Source: Chloroflexota bacterium (GTDB lineage Bacteria > Chloroflexota > Dormibacteria > Aeolococcales > Aeolococcaceae). Taken from it: a stretch of 5,132 bases of DNA. A program made the position numbers and the translations under genes. A model generated the notes under the pieces. That model ran no database searches. It saw only the letters and a program-made list of their open reading frames with translations, and was not told the origin of the DNA. Below, in pieces: positions 1-4,830 of this stretch. Location: assembly GCA_028287605.1 (NCBI GenBank), contig JAQBPI010000147.1, positions 1-5,132 on the forward strand, given 5' to 3'. Each line of letters opens with the position of its first letter. The first letter of the stretch is position 1.

Positions 1-1024
1 CCGCCGCCGACGACGCCACCAGGCCGTCGAGGCTGCGGCGCGCGCCGCCGCCGTCGATCGACTCGCGTGCCCGCTCCAGCCCCTCGCGGAGGTCCGCGAC
101 GCGCTCCGCGGCCCAGAGCGCGGCGGCGGCGTTGAGCAGCACCACGTCCCGCGCCGGGCCCGGCTCGCCGTCGAGCACGGCGCGCAGCCGCGCCGCGTTG
201 TGATGGACGTCGCCGCCGAGCAGCGCCTCCAGCGGCGCCGGGCGCAGCCCCAGGGCGGCGGGGTCGATCTCGAACTCGCGCAGCCCGGCGGGGCTCACCT
301 CGATGCACCGGGCGACCCCGCTCAGCCCCAGCTCGTCGATGCCGCCGGGGCCGGCGAAGACGAGCGCGTGGCGGAGGCCGAGCCGGCCGAGCACGCCGGC
401 CATCCTCCCCGCCAGCGCGGGGTCGCCGACGCCGAGCGACTGGTAGGGGACGCGGGCGGGGTTGGCGAGGGGACCGAGCACGTTGAAGGCGGTGCGGATG
501 CCCAGCTCACGCCGGGGCGCGGCGGCGTGGCGCATGGCGGGGTGGAAGGCGGGGGCGAAGAGGAACCCGATGCCCGCCTCCGCGACGCAGGCGCGCACCC
601 CGTCGGGGCTGAGAGCGATGGTCACGCCCAGCTCCTCGAGCACGTCGGCGCTGCCGCAGCGGCTGGATGCGGCCCGGCCGCCGTGCTTCGCCACCGGGCA
701 GCCGGCGCCGGCGACCACGAAGGCCGCGGCGGTGGAGATGTTGAAGGTGCCGCTGCCGTCGCCGCCGGTGCCGCAGGTGTCGACGGCGTCGACCGGGAGC
801 TCGACGCGCAGCGCGTGGTCGCGCATCGACATCACCATGCCGGTGAGCTCCTCGACGGTCTCGCCGCGGATGCGCAGCGCCGCGAGGATGGCGCCGATCT
901 GCGCCGGGGTGGCGCTGCCCTGCATCACCCGGTCCATCACCGAGCGCGCCGTCTCGACGTCGAGATGCTCTCCGCGGACGAGCCGCTCGAGTGCCTCGCG
1001 CAGGAGCGTGCCGGCCTCGGTCAT
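1..1024 (-). CDS. trpD: Anthranilate phosphoribosyltransferase (TrpD), C-terminal end off the window
   Basis: TrpD joins anthranilate to phosphoribosyl pyrophosphate (PRPP), the second committed step of tryptophan synthesis, in the cytoplasm. The minus-strand frame reads 341 codons without a stop to the left edge; the family is usually about 340-350 residues, so only the last few are missing. Visible in order: an N-terminal helical domain (residues 1-70, with ATPAQIGAILAALRIRGET), the PRPP-binding loop DTCGTGGDG with TFNIST (82-98), KHGGRAASSRCGSAD (113-127), the FLFAPAFHPAMRH stretch (154-166) leading to RRELGIRTAFNVLGPLANPA (171-190), and the metal-binding Asp-Glu in GIDELGLSG (D230, E231). 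KHGNR is the usual loop; here the Asn is Gly116. I chose ATG 1024 because LLREALERLVRGE then starts where the family starts. An in-frame ATG at 1096 would add 24 residues of low-complexity sequence. There is no Shine-Dalgarno (SD) match. No other trp gene is visible; any partner would lie to the left. Confidence 0.96.
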   Translation of the reverse strand, partial: MTEAGTLLREALERLVRGEHLDVETARSVMDRVMQGSATPAQIGAILAALRIRGETVEELTGMVMSMRDHALRVELPVDAVDTCGTGGDGSGTFNISTAAAFVVAGAGCPVAKHGGRAASSRCGSADVLEELGVTIALSPDGVRACVAEAGIGFLFAPAFHPAMRHAAAPRRELGIRTAFNVLGPLANPARVPYQSLGVGDPALAGRMAGVLGRLGLRHALVFAGPGGIDELGLSGVARCIEVSPAGLREFEIDPAALGLRPAPLEALLGGDVHHNAARLRAVLDGEPGPARDVVLLNAAAALWAAERVADLREGLERARESIDGGGARRSLDGLVASSAA

Positions 1025-1033
1025 CGCCGCCGG

Positions 1034-1039
1034 ACGGTA
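1034..1039 (-). promoter_or_regulatory. Possible -10 box of trpD
   Basis: The minus strand reads TACCGT, a TAnnnT-type -10 box, ending 9 bases before the trpD ATG. Transcription would then begin about 2-3 bases upstream of the start codon, giving an almost leaderless mRNA, in keeping with the lack of a ribosome-binding site. I see no convincing -35 box 16-18 bases upstream. This is inference from a short match. Confidence 0.3.
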
Positions 1040-1093
1040 GCAGGTCGGCGACGACCGGGGACCATCGGCGCACCCGGGACCGCCCTGTGACTG

Positions 1094-1099
1094 CATACT
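1094..1099 (+). promoter_or_regulatory. Possible -10 box of the alpha/beta-hydrolase gene
   Basis: CATACT, preceded by TG, ends 9 bases before the ATG at 1109. It matches TATAAT at four of six positions. The gene has no SD sequence, so a start of transcription within a few bases of the ATG is plausible. No clear -35 box is present. A similar TGCATTCT occurs on the other strand upstream of the zinc-ribbon gene. Confidence 0.3.
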
Positions 1100-1108
1100 C
1101 CGCGACAG

Positions 1109-1912
1109 ATGCCGGCACGCTCGTCCCACCCCTTCGACCCCGACGCGGTCCGGCCCTGGCGGCTGGGCTCGGGGCGCCGCGGCGCGGTGCTCCTCCACGG
1201 CTTCGCCGGCACCCCGCCGGAGCTGCGCCGGCTCGGCGAGCATCTCGCCGCCCGCGGCTGGCGCGTCGAGGGCCCGGTGCTCGCCGGCCACGGCACCACC
1301 CCCGAGGACCTCGCGCGCACCCGCTGGCAGGACTGGGCCCGCTCCGCCGCCGGCGCCGTGGAGCGCGTCGCCGCCGAGTGCGACGAGGTGGTGGTGGCGG
1401 GGCAGTCGATGGGCGGAAGCCTCGCGCTGCACCTCGCCGCCCACGACACCCGCATCGCCGCGGTGGCCACGCTGGCGGCGCCGATCTGGCTCAGCGACTG
1501 GCGGCTGCGGGTCATCTTCGCCGCCAAGTACGTGCAGCGCTGGCACACCCCCGACCCCGACGACGTCGACCTCTTCCTCCCCGAGGCGGTCGAGGAGCTG
1601 CACTCCTACGGGCGCCGCTCCACCCGCTCCATCCACGAGCTCATCCGGCTGCTGCACACCGTGCGCGGCGAGCTGGCGATGGTGCGCCAGCCCGTGCTCG
1701 TGCTCCATGGAGAACGCGACCGCACTGTGAACCCGCGCAACGCCACCGACATCGCCCGCGGGCTGGTGTGCAGCCGCGAGGTCGAGGTGGGCGTCTATCC
1801 CCGCAGCGGGCACGCGATGAGCGTGGACGTCGACCGCGACGAGCTCAACCCGCGCATCGCCGCCTGGTTCGAGCGCCACACCGGCGGCGCCGGCGTGGCG
1901 CGCACCGGCTGA
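1109..1912 (+). CDS. Alpha/beta-hydrolase, Est30/YvaK-like carboxylesterase
   Basis: A 267-residue cytoplasmic serine hydrolase, predicted to cleave short- to medium-chain esters or monoacylglycerols; the natural substrate is unknown. The fold's landmarks are all present: the oxyanion loop LLHGFAGTP (28-36), GHGTTPEDL (60-68, matching the GHG..PE.L of Est30), the nucleophile elbow GQSMGGS with Ser100, the acid in HGERDRTVNP with Asp204, and the catalytic histidine in SGHAMSVD with His235. A short lid or cap lies between about residues 128 and 185 and is rich in Arg, Trp and His. Est30-type enzymes are about 245-260 residues, so the length fits. There is no signal peptide. ATG 1109 is the only sensible start, as the next Met is next to the catalytic Ser. 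It diverges from trpD and stands alone on its strand. Assignment to the fold is firm; assignment to esterase rather than lipase or another acyl hydrolase is inference. Confidence 0.92.
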   Translation: MPARSSHPFDPDAVRPWRLGSGRRGAVLLHGFAGTPPELRRLGEHLAARGWRVEGPVLAGHGTTPEDLARTRWQDWARSAAGAVERVAAECDEVVVAGQSMGGSLALHLAAHDTRIAAVATLAAPIWLSDWRLRVIFAAKYVQRWHTPDPDDVDLFLPEAVEELHSYGRRSTRSIHELIRLLHTVRGELAMVRQPVLVLHGERDRTVNPRNATDIARGLVCSREVEVGVYPRSGHAMSVDVDRDELNPRIAAWFERHTGGAGVARTG

Positions 1913-1920
1913 GACCGCTG

Positions 1921-2232
1921 CTACTCGCCCAGGGCCTCGCGGAGCAGCCGCGCCGTGTCCTCGTCGAGGACGGGGTTGGCGGGAGGTCCCTCGTTCACCG
2001 GGGGACGCCGGCTGGCGCGGCCGCCGGACCGGGCGTCGCGGCCCGCCTGCTGCTGGTCGCCACCGCGGGCGCCGCCGCGGTACCCGGTGCCGCACGAGGT
2101 GCAGACGTAGAGCGCCACGCTCTCGCCGACGCGCACGTAGGTGGTGTGGGAGAAGCGGGTGGCGGCGCCGCAGAGGCGGCAGCCGCGGTTCGCGGGGAGG
2201 GGGTCGAGCGCCCCCGGATTGGCCCGGCTCAC
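1921..2232 (-). CDS. Small four-cysteine zinc-ribbon protein, function unknown
   Basis: A 103-residue protein that I do not recognise beyond its metal site. It has two CxxC knuckles, CRLC (Cys18, Cys21) and CTSC (Cys44, Cys47), separated by 22 residues containing alternating polar and hydrophobic positions (TYVRVGESVALYV), the layout of a zinc ribbon or rubredoxin-like beta-hairpin. A linker rich in Gly, Arg and Gln (about 52-85) follows, probably disordered, and then a short C-terminal helix, LDEDTARLLREALGE. Such proteins may bind nucleic acid or protein partners, but nothing here says which. The GTG at 2232 is the best start: the frame closes at a TGA about 18 codons upstream, with only ATT and CTG codons as alternatives. 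No SD sequence precedes it. It converges on the hydrolase gene with 8 bp between stop codons, and its upstream region carries an inverted repeat over a likely promoter. Confidence 0.75.
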   Translation of the reverse strand: MSRANPGALDPLPANRGCRLCGAATRFSHTTYVRVGESVALYVCTSCGTGYRGGARGGDQQQAGRDARSGGRASRRPPVNEGPPANPVLDEDTARLLREALGE

Positions 2233-2257
2233 GAGCGACAGGGTGACGGGTTCGGCC

Positions 2258-2287
2258 AGAATGCACCCGCCGTGACCATGGCGTCAC
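2258..2287 (-). promoter_or_regulatory. Candidate promoter of the zinc-ribbon gene
   Basis: On the minus strand GTGACG (2287-2282, four of six matches to TTGACA) is followed after 18 bases by CATTCT (2263-2258, with TG just before it). The start of transcription would fall near 2251, giving a leader of about 19 bases before the GTG at 2232. The -35 element lies inside the right arm of the inverted repeat at 2270-2289. The match is moderate and unproven. Confidence 0.33.
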
Positions 2288-2289
2288 GG
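2270..2289. repeat. Perfect inverted repeat CCGTGAC-N6-GTCACGG, possible operator
   Basis: Two perfect 7-base arms separated by six bases make a 20-bp dyad, the size of a typical dimeric repressor site. It overlaps the -35 region of the candidate promoter for the zinc-ribbon gene and lies in the 211-bp region between two divergent genes. Related GTGAC/GTCAC pentamers occur at 2243-2247, 2315-2319, 2347-2351 and 2406-2410, so it may be the strongest of several sites. No run of T follows it on either strand, and it lies upstream of both genes, which argues against a terminator. Confidence 0.4.
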
Positions 2290-2427
2290 AGCCGTGTCGC
2301 GCTCGCCATCGGCTGTCACCCTCCGGGACCGGGGTTCGGTGGTCCCGTCACCACCGCGACGCGAGCCGCGAGGACGATGGACCCACGGCGAAGGCGAGAC
2401 CCGCGGTGACTGCGGGGACCGGTCGCC

Positions 2428-2434
2428 GGAGGAG
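2428..2434 (+). promoter_or_regulatory. Strong ribosome-binding site fixing the start at 2444
   Basis: GGAGGAG lies 9 bases before the ATG at 2444. It is one of only two strong SD sequences in the window. The frame stays open upstream as far as a GTG at 2294, but that stretch is low-complexity and has no SD, so 2444 is preferred. Another ATG at 2436 is out of frame and too close to the SD. Confidence 0.65.
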
Positions 2435-2443
2435 TATGCGGGA

Positions 2444-2671
2444 ATGAGCACCGACGAGCGGCACGGCCAGGACGGTCTCGACGGCATCGTCGACCACCCC
2501 GGTCCCGAGGAGCTCCAGGCACGGGTCGACGCCGCCGAGGACGCCGCCGCCGCCCGCTATCGCCGGCTCCAGGACTACAGCTGCCTGCTCAACGAGGCGC
2601 TGCGCCACGCCGACGCGATGACCCGGCTCGAGCTCGCCCTGCAGCAGCCGCAGGTCCTCCAGGCCCGCTGA
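2444..2671 (+). CDS. Small acidic/helical protein of 75 residues, unknown function
   Basis: I do not recognise this protein. It begins with a charged, probably disordered segment (residues 1-20), followed by a long stretch of predicted helix, roughly 21-75: EELQARVDAAEDAAAARYRR, then LLNEALRHADAMTRLELALQQ. Spacing of Leu, Ala and Val suggests one or two amphipathic helices or a short coiled coil. It has one Cys (Cys47), no membrane segment and no signal peptide, so it is probably cytoplasmic. The main evidence that it is real is the strong SD at 2428-2434, the GC-ending codons typical of its neighbours and the fit between the flanking genes. It stops 33 bp before the Nudix gene and may share a transcript with it, although that gene has its own likely promoter. 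Confidence 0.6.
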   Translation: MSTDERHGQDGLDGIVDHPGPEELQARVDAAEDAAAARYRRLQDYSCLLNEALRHADAMTRLELALQQPQVLQAR

Positions 2672-2697
2672 CCGGGCGCCCGGCTCCGGGGTACGCT
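2668..2697 (+). promoter_or_regulatory. Candidate leaderless promoter of the Nudix gene
   Basis: CTGACC (2668-2673, four of six matches to TTGACA, overlapping the stop of the preceding small gene) is followed after 18 bases by TACGCT (2692-2697). The -10 box ends 7 bases before the ATG at 2705, so transcription should begin at or next to the start codon. This fits the lack of any SD in front of the gene. Confidence 0.45.
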
Positions 2698-2704
2698 GAC
2701 CCGG
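2672..2704. repeat. Palindrome plus inverted repeat between the small gene and the Nudix gene
   Basis: Directly after the stop of the small gene comes the perfect 12-bp palindrome CCGGGCGCCCGG (2672-2683). Two bases later a second dyad, CCGGG-N9-CCCGG (2686-2704), encloses the TACGCT -10 box and ends right at the ATG. Together the arms fill nearly the whole 33-bp gap. They could form a terminator-like hairpin or an operator. In sequence this rich in GC, five-base arms also arise by chance. Confidence 0.35.
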
Positions 2705-3286
2705 ATGCTGCTGGACCGCCTGCGCGGCGCCGTCGATCCGCTGCCGGCGACCGGCGCGGCGCTGCCGCCCGAGGTGACCGCGGCGGTGCTGCTGCTGGTC
2801 GACCCGAGCGACGCGGCGCTGCCGCTGCTCTTCATCCGCCGCTCCCGGCAGGTGCGCACCCACCGCGGCCAGATCGCGTTCCCCGGCGGCGGCATCGACC
2901 CCGGCGACGCCGGCGTGGTCGGCGCGGCGCTGCGCGAGGCGCAGGAGGAGCTGGCCGTCCCCCGCGACGCGGTGGAGCCCCTGGGGCTGCTGGAGACGGT
3001 GCGCACCCGCGGCTCGGCGCGCAGCCTGTGCCCGGTGGTGGGCCTGCAGCGCCTGCCGCTCACCCCGGTCGCCGACGGCTACGAGGTGGCGACCTGGTTC
3101 CGCATCCCCATCGCCGAGCTGCTCGAGGCGCCGCTCACCAGCCGGCCCATCCCCGGGATGGAGGGCGACGCGGTGGTGCACTTCTACGAGGCGCACGGGC
3201 AGATCATCTGGGGGGCCACCGCCGCCGTCCTCCACGACCTGCTGGGACGGCTGGGCGCGCGCCGGGGGGCGGCCGCTCAGCGGTAG
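2705..3286 (+). CDS. Nudix hydrolase, NudL-type CoA pyrophosphatase
   Basis: A 193-residue member of the Nudix branch containing E. coli NudL (YeaB) and yeast Pcd1. These enzymes cut coenzyme A and its derivatives to 3',5'-ADP and 4'-phosphopantetheine. Two signatures agree: the branch-specific stretch LLFIRRSRQVRTHRGQIAFPGG (41-62; usual form RxxxLxxHxGQxxFPGG) and a Nudix box at about 62-85 ending LREAQEELAV, with Glu78, Glu81 and Glu82 for metal binding. The Glu normally found early in the box is Asp, as is common in this branch (GGxxDxxD). The C-terminal WGATAAVLHDLL (169-180) is also typical. It is cytoplasmic, without a signal peptide. ATG 2705 gives a family-typical length. Its last 10 bp overlap the end of the convergent GloC-like gene. 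The CoA specificity is inferred from the family. Confidence 0.92.
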   Translation: MLLDRLRGAVDPLPATGAALPPEVTAAVLLLVDPSDAALPLLFIRRSRQVRTHRGQIAFPGGGIDPGDAGVVGAALREAQEELAVPRDAVEPLGLLETVRTRGSARSLCPVVGLQRLPLTPVADGYEVATWFRIPIAELLEAPLTSRPIPGMEGDAVVHFYEAHGQIIWGATAAVLHDLLGRLGARRGAAAQR

Positions 3287-3930
3287 CGGGGGTGCACCAC
3301 GAAGGGGTTGTGGCGCATCTCCTCGCGCACCGTGGTGCTGGGACCGTGCCCCGGGTAGACACGGGTCTCCGGGGGCAGCGCGTAGATGGTGTTCTCGATC
3401 GAGAACATGAGCGTGTCCCAGTCGCCACCCGGCAGGTCGGTGCGGCCGACGCTGCGCTGGAAGAGGGTGTCGCCGGCGATCAGGTCGGGGCCGACCAGGA
3501 AGCAGACCGAGCCGCGGGTGTGCCCGGGGGTGTGGAGCACGCGGACGTCGAGGTCCTGCCAGCGCAGCGTCTCGCCGGGGACCAGGTCGGTCTCGCAGAT
3601 CACCGGCGGCAGGTCGGCGGGGATGCCGGGGAGCCGCGACGCCCACTCCAGCAGCGGCCGGTCCTCGGCGTGGATGGCGGCCTCGCAGCCGTGCGCCGCC
3701 TTCACCGCGGGCACCCCGTTGACGTGGTCGGGGTGGCCGTGGGTGAGCAGGATGCGCTCGCAGCGCAACCCCTCCCTCTCCAGCAGCGCCAGCGTCCGCG
3801 GATGCTGCAGGCCGGGGTCGAGAACCAGCACCGCGTCAGTGTCGCGGCGCCGCAGCACGTAGCAGTTCTGGTCGTAGGTGGGGTCGACGACGATGGAGAG
3901 CTGGACCAGGTCGCGCAACGCCTCGGGCAT
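3277..3930 (-). CDS. Metallo-beta-lactamase-fold hydrolase, GloC/YcbL glyoxalase II type
   Basis: A 217-residue, probably cytoplasmic, two-metal hydrolase. E. coli GloC (YcbL, 215 residues) splits S-lactoylglutathione in methylglyoxal detoxification; in an organism lacking glutathione the thiol may differ, such as mycothiol or bacillithiol. All metal ligands are present: THGHPDH (His64, His66, Asp68, His69), HTPGHTRGS (His137), AGD (Asp154) and YPGHGP (His195). The stretch LFQRSVGRTDLPGGDWDTL (156-174) and the ending HNPF are typical of this group. The N-terminal DPTYDQNCYVL matches the family's QNCY start, supporting ATG 3930. It lies 26 bp downstream of the SGNH hydrolase on the same strand but has a good leaderless promoter candidate of its own. 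The fold is certain; the substrate is inferred. Confidence 0.93.
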   Translation of the reverse strand: MPEALRDLVQLSIVVDPTYDQNCYVLRRRDTDAVLVLDPGLQHPRTLALLEREGLRCERILLTHGHPDHVNGVPAVKAAHGCEAAIHAEDRPLLEWASRLPGIPADLPPVICETDLVPGETLRWQDLDVRVLHTPGHTRGSVCFLVGPDLIAGDTLFQRSVGRTDLPGGDWDTLMFSIENTIYALPPETRVYPGHGPSTTVREEMRHNPFVVHPRYR

Positions 3931-3936
3931 GACGCC

Positions 3937-3942
3937 AGTCTA
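3937..3942 (-). promoter_or_regulatory. -10 box of a likely leaderless promoter for the GloC-like gene
   Basis: The minus strand reads TAGACT, close to the actinobacterial TAGxxT consensus, and ends exactly 6 bases before the ATG at 3930, which would put the first transcribed base on the A of the start codon. No SD is present. A -35 box is not obvious; that region lies in the end of the SGNH gene. Short arms CGCC and GGCG flank the box 9 bases apart. Confidence 0.5.
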
Positions 3943-3956
3943 CCCGGCGCCGCGCC

Positions 3957-4754
3957 TCAGCCCGTCGCGGCGCGGAGGAAGGAGGCCATCGAGGCGTGGC
4001 CCAGCGGGTTGGGATGGAAGCTGCTGTAGGGGTCGTTGAAGCGGCCACCGAACGCCCACTCCTGGGCGGTGCAGAGCTCGTGGCCGGCGAAGGCGTTCTC
4101 GACGTCCACGACCTGGGTGCGGGGCACCCCCTGGGCGGCGCGGCGGATCACCGCGTTCATCCGCGCGTACTCGGACCGGAACCAGTCGACGTCATCGCGG
4201 GTGAGCGTCCAGGTCGACTGGCAGGTGCCGCCGGGGCGGAGGATCTGCGGATAGGTGAGCACCAGCAGCTGCGCGGAGGGGGCGGCGGCGGCGACCTCGC
4301 CGTAGAGGCGGTGCAGCGGGCCGGCGAGGGAGTCGATGCGCTGGTCCTCGTCCGGGTAGTCGGTGCGGCAGGCGTCGCCGGGCCAGAGGCAGTGGATCAC
4401 GATCTCGCCGAACCGGGCGTCGTTGCCGCCGGCGGTGAGGGTCACCAGCTGCGCCGGCGCCAGCGCCGCCAGCTGGGACTGCTCGACGGTCCCGATGGTG
4501 GCGCCGGTGCACGCGGCGAAGTCCGTGAGCACGAAGCGGCCGCCGCTCGAGCGCGCGTACACCGGGGGGTAGCCGTTGGCGGAGCGGCGGCAGTCGGTCC
4601 CATCCTCGCCCCCCGAACCGGTCCCGCTGGAGTACGAGTCGCCGAGGGCGGCGTAGGCGAGCCCTCCGGCTGCGGCCGCCGGGGCGCGGCCGCCGGTGAC
4701 GACCAGGAGCAGCGACAGCCCGATCAGCGCGCTCGCACGTGCGACCCGTCCCAT
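3957..4754 (-). CDS. Secreted SGNH/GDSL hydrolase (esterase or lipase)
   Basis: A 265-residue exported serine esterase of the Streptomyces-like SGNH family. Residues 1-29 form a Sec signal peptide: MGRVAR, a hydrophobic core ASALIGLSLLLVVTG, and an Ala-rich cleavage region. Block I is YAALGDSYSSGTG with nucleophile Ser40; block II has Gly84 in ACTGATIG; block III is TAGGND with Asn111; the catalytic histidine is His247 in SSFHPNPLGH. Three residues before it, where many members have Asp, stands Ser244, so the triad may be a Ser-His dyad aided by a backbone oxygen, as known in the Streptomyces scabies esterase. Six cysteines in the mature part (55, 82, 122, 129, 178, 228) could make three disulfides, as expected outside the cell. 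No lipobox or C-terminal anchor is seen, so it is probably released. A strong SD supports ATG 4754. The lipid or ester substrate is unknown. Confidence 0.93.
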   Translation of the reverse strand: MGRVARASALIGLSLLLVVTGGRAPAAAAGGLAYAALGDSYSSGTGSGGEDGTDCRRSANGYPPVYARSSGGRFVLTDFAACTGATIGTVEQSQLAALAPAQLVTLTAGGNDARFGEIVIHCLWPGDACRTDYPDEDQRIDSLAGPLHRLYGEVAAAAPSAQLLVLTYPQILRPGGTCQSTWTLTRDDVDWFRSEYARMNAVIRRAAQGVPRTQVVDVENAFAGHELCTAQEWAFGGRFNDPYSSFHPNPLGHASMASFLRAATG

Positions 4755-4758
4755 GCTG

Positions 4759-4766
4759 CCCTCCCT
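4759..4766 (-). promoter_or_regulatory. Strong ribosome-binding site of the SGNH hydrolase
   Basis: The minus strand reads AGGGAGGG, ending 4 bases before the ATG at 4754 (5 bases if the core is taken as AGGGAGG). It fixes the start ahead of the signal peptide and contrasts with the neighbouring genes, which mostly lack an SD. Confidence 0.7.
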
Positions 4767-4786
4767 GTATCACCACCGATCGGAGC

Positions 4787-4815
4787 AGGGTCACCGGGCC
4801 GGGTGCCGGAGTCAA
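4787..4815 (-). promoter_or_regulatory. Candidate promoter of the SGNH hydrolase
   Basis: On the minus strand TTGACT (4815-4810, five of six matches to TTGACA) is followed after 17 bases by GACCCT (4792-4787), a weaker -10 box keeping the A and final T. Transcription would start near 4780, leaving a leader of about 26 bases with the SD inside it. This suggests the SGNH gene can be expressed independently of lon. Confidence 0.42.
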
Positions 4816-4830
4816 CCCCGGGCGGGACTC
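4809..4830 (-). terminator. Weak inverted repeat after lon, possible terminator
   Basis: Immediately after the lon stop codon the arms GAGTC and GACTC are separated by 12 bases. The stem is short and no run of T follows. One arm overlaps the TTGACT of the SGNH promoter candidate, so it could equally be a regulator site or chance. Confidence 0.2.

Noticed and set aside
200..1090. A 296-codon plus-strand frame opposite trpD
   Set aside because: It is the complement of an unmistakable TrpD and has no motif of its own.
1025..1096. An upstream ATG at 1096 as the trpD start
   Set aside because: The extra 24 residues are Pro/Gly/Arg-rich and unlike the family's N-terminus; the GGAG-like bases next to that ATG are too close to act as an SD.
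1881..1909. GC-rich inverted repeats near the end of the hydrolase gene as a bidirectional terminator
   Set aside because: They lie within coding sequence, the arms are only five bases and there is no T run; such repeats are common at this base composition.
991..2409. A 472-codon plus-strand open frame across the hydrolase and zinc-ribbon genes
   Set aside because: It is rich in Arg, Ala, Pro and Gly, has no recognisable motif and overlaps a clear alpha/beta-hydrolase in another frame. Long spurious frames are expected at this GC content.
2294..2443. GTG 2294 as the start of the small helical gene
   Set aside because: The added 50 residues are low-complexity, no SD precedes the GTG, and the extension would cover the intergenic dyad region; the SD at 2428 points to 2444.
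2348..3646. A 432-codon minus-strand open frame opposite the small gene and the Nudix gene
   Set aside because: Low-complexity composition, antisense to the well-supported Nudix enzyme and overlapping the GloC-like gene; a GC shadow.
1109..4754. The run of four hydrolases (alpha/beta, Nudix, metallo-beta-lactamase, SGNH) as one new enzymatic system
   Set aside because: They are on different strands, have separate likely promoters, act in different compartments and belong to common housekeeping families; proximity alone does not support a joint pathway.
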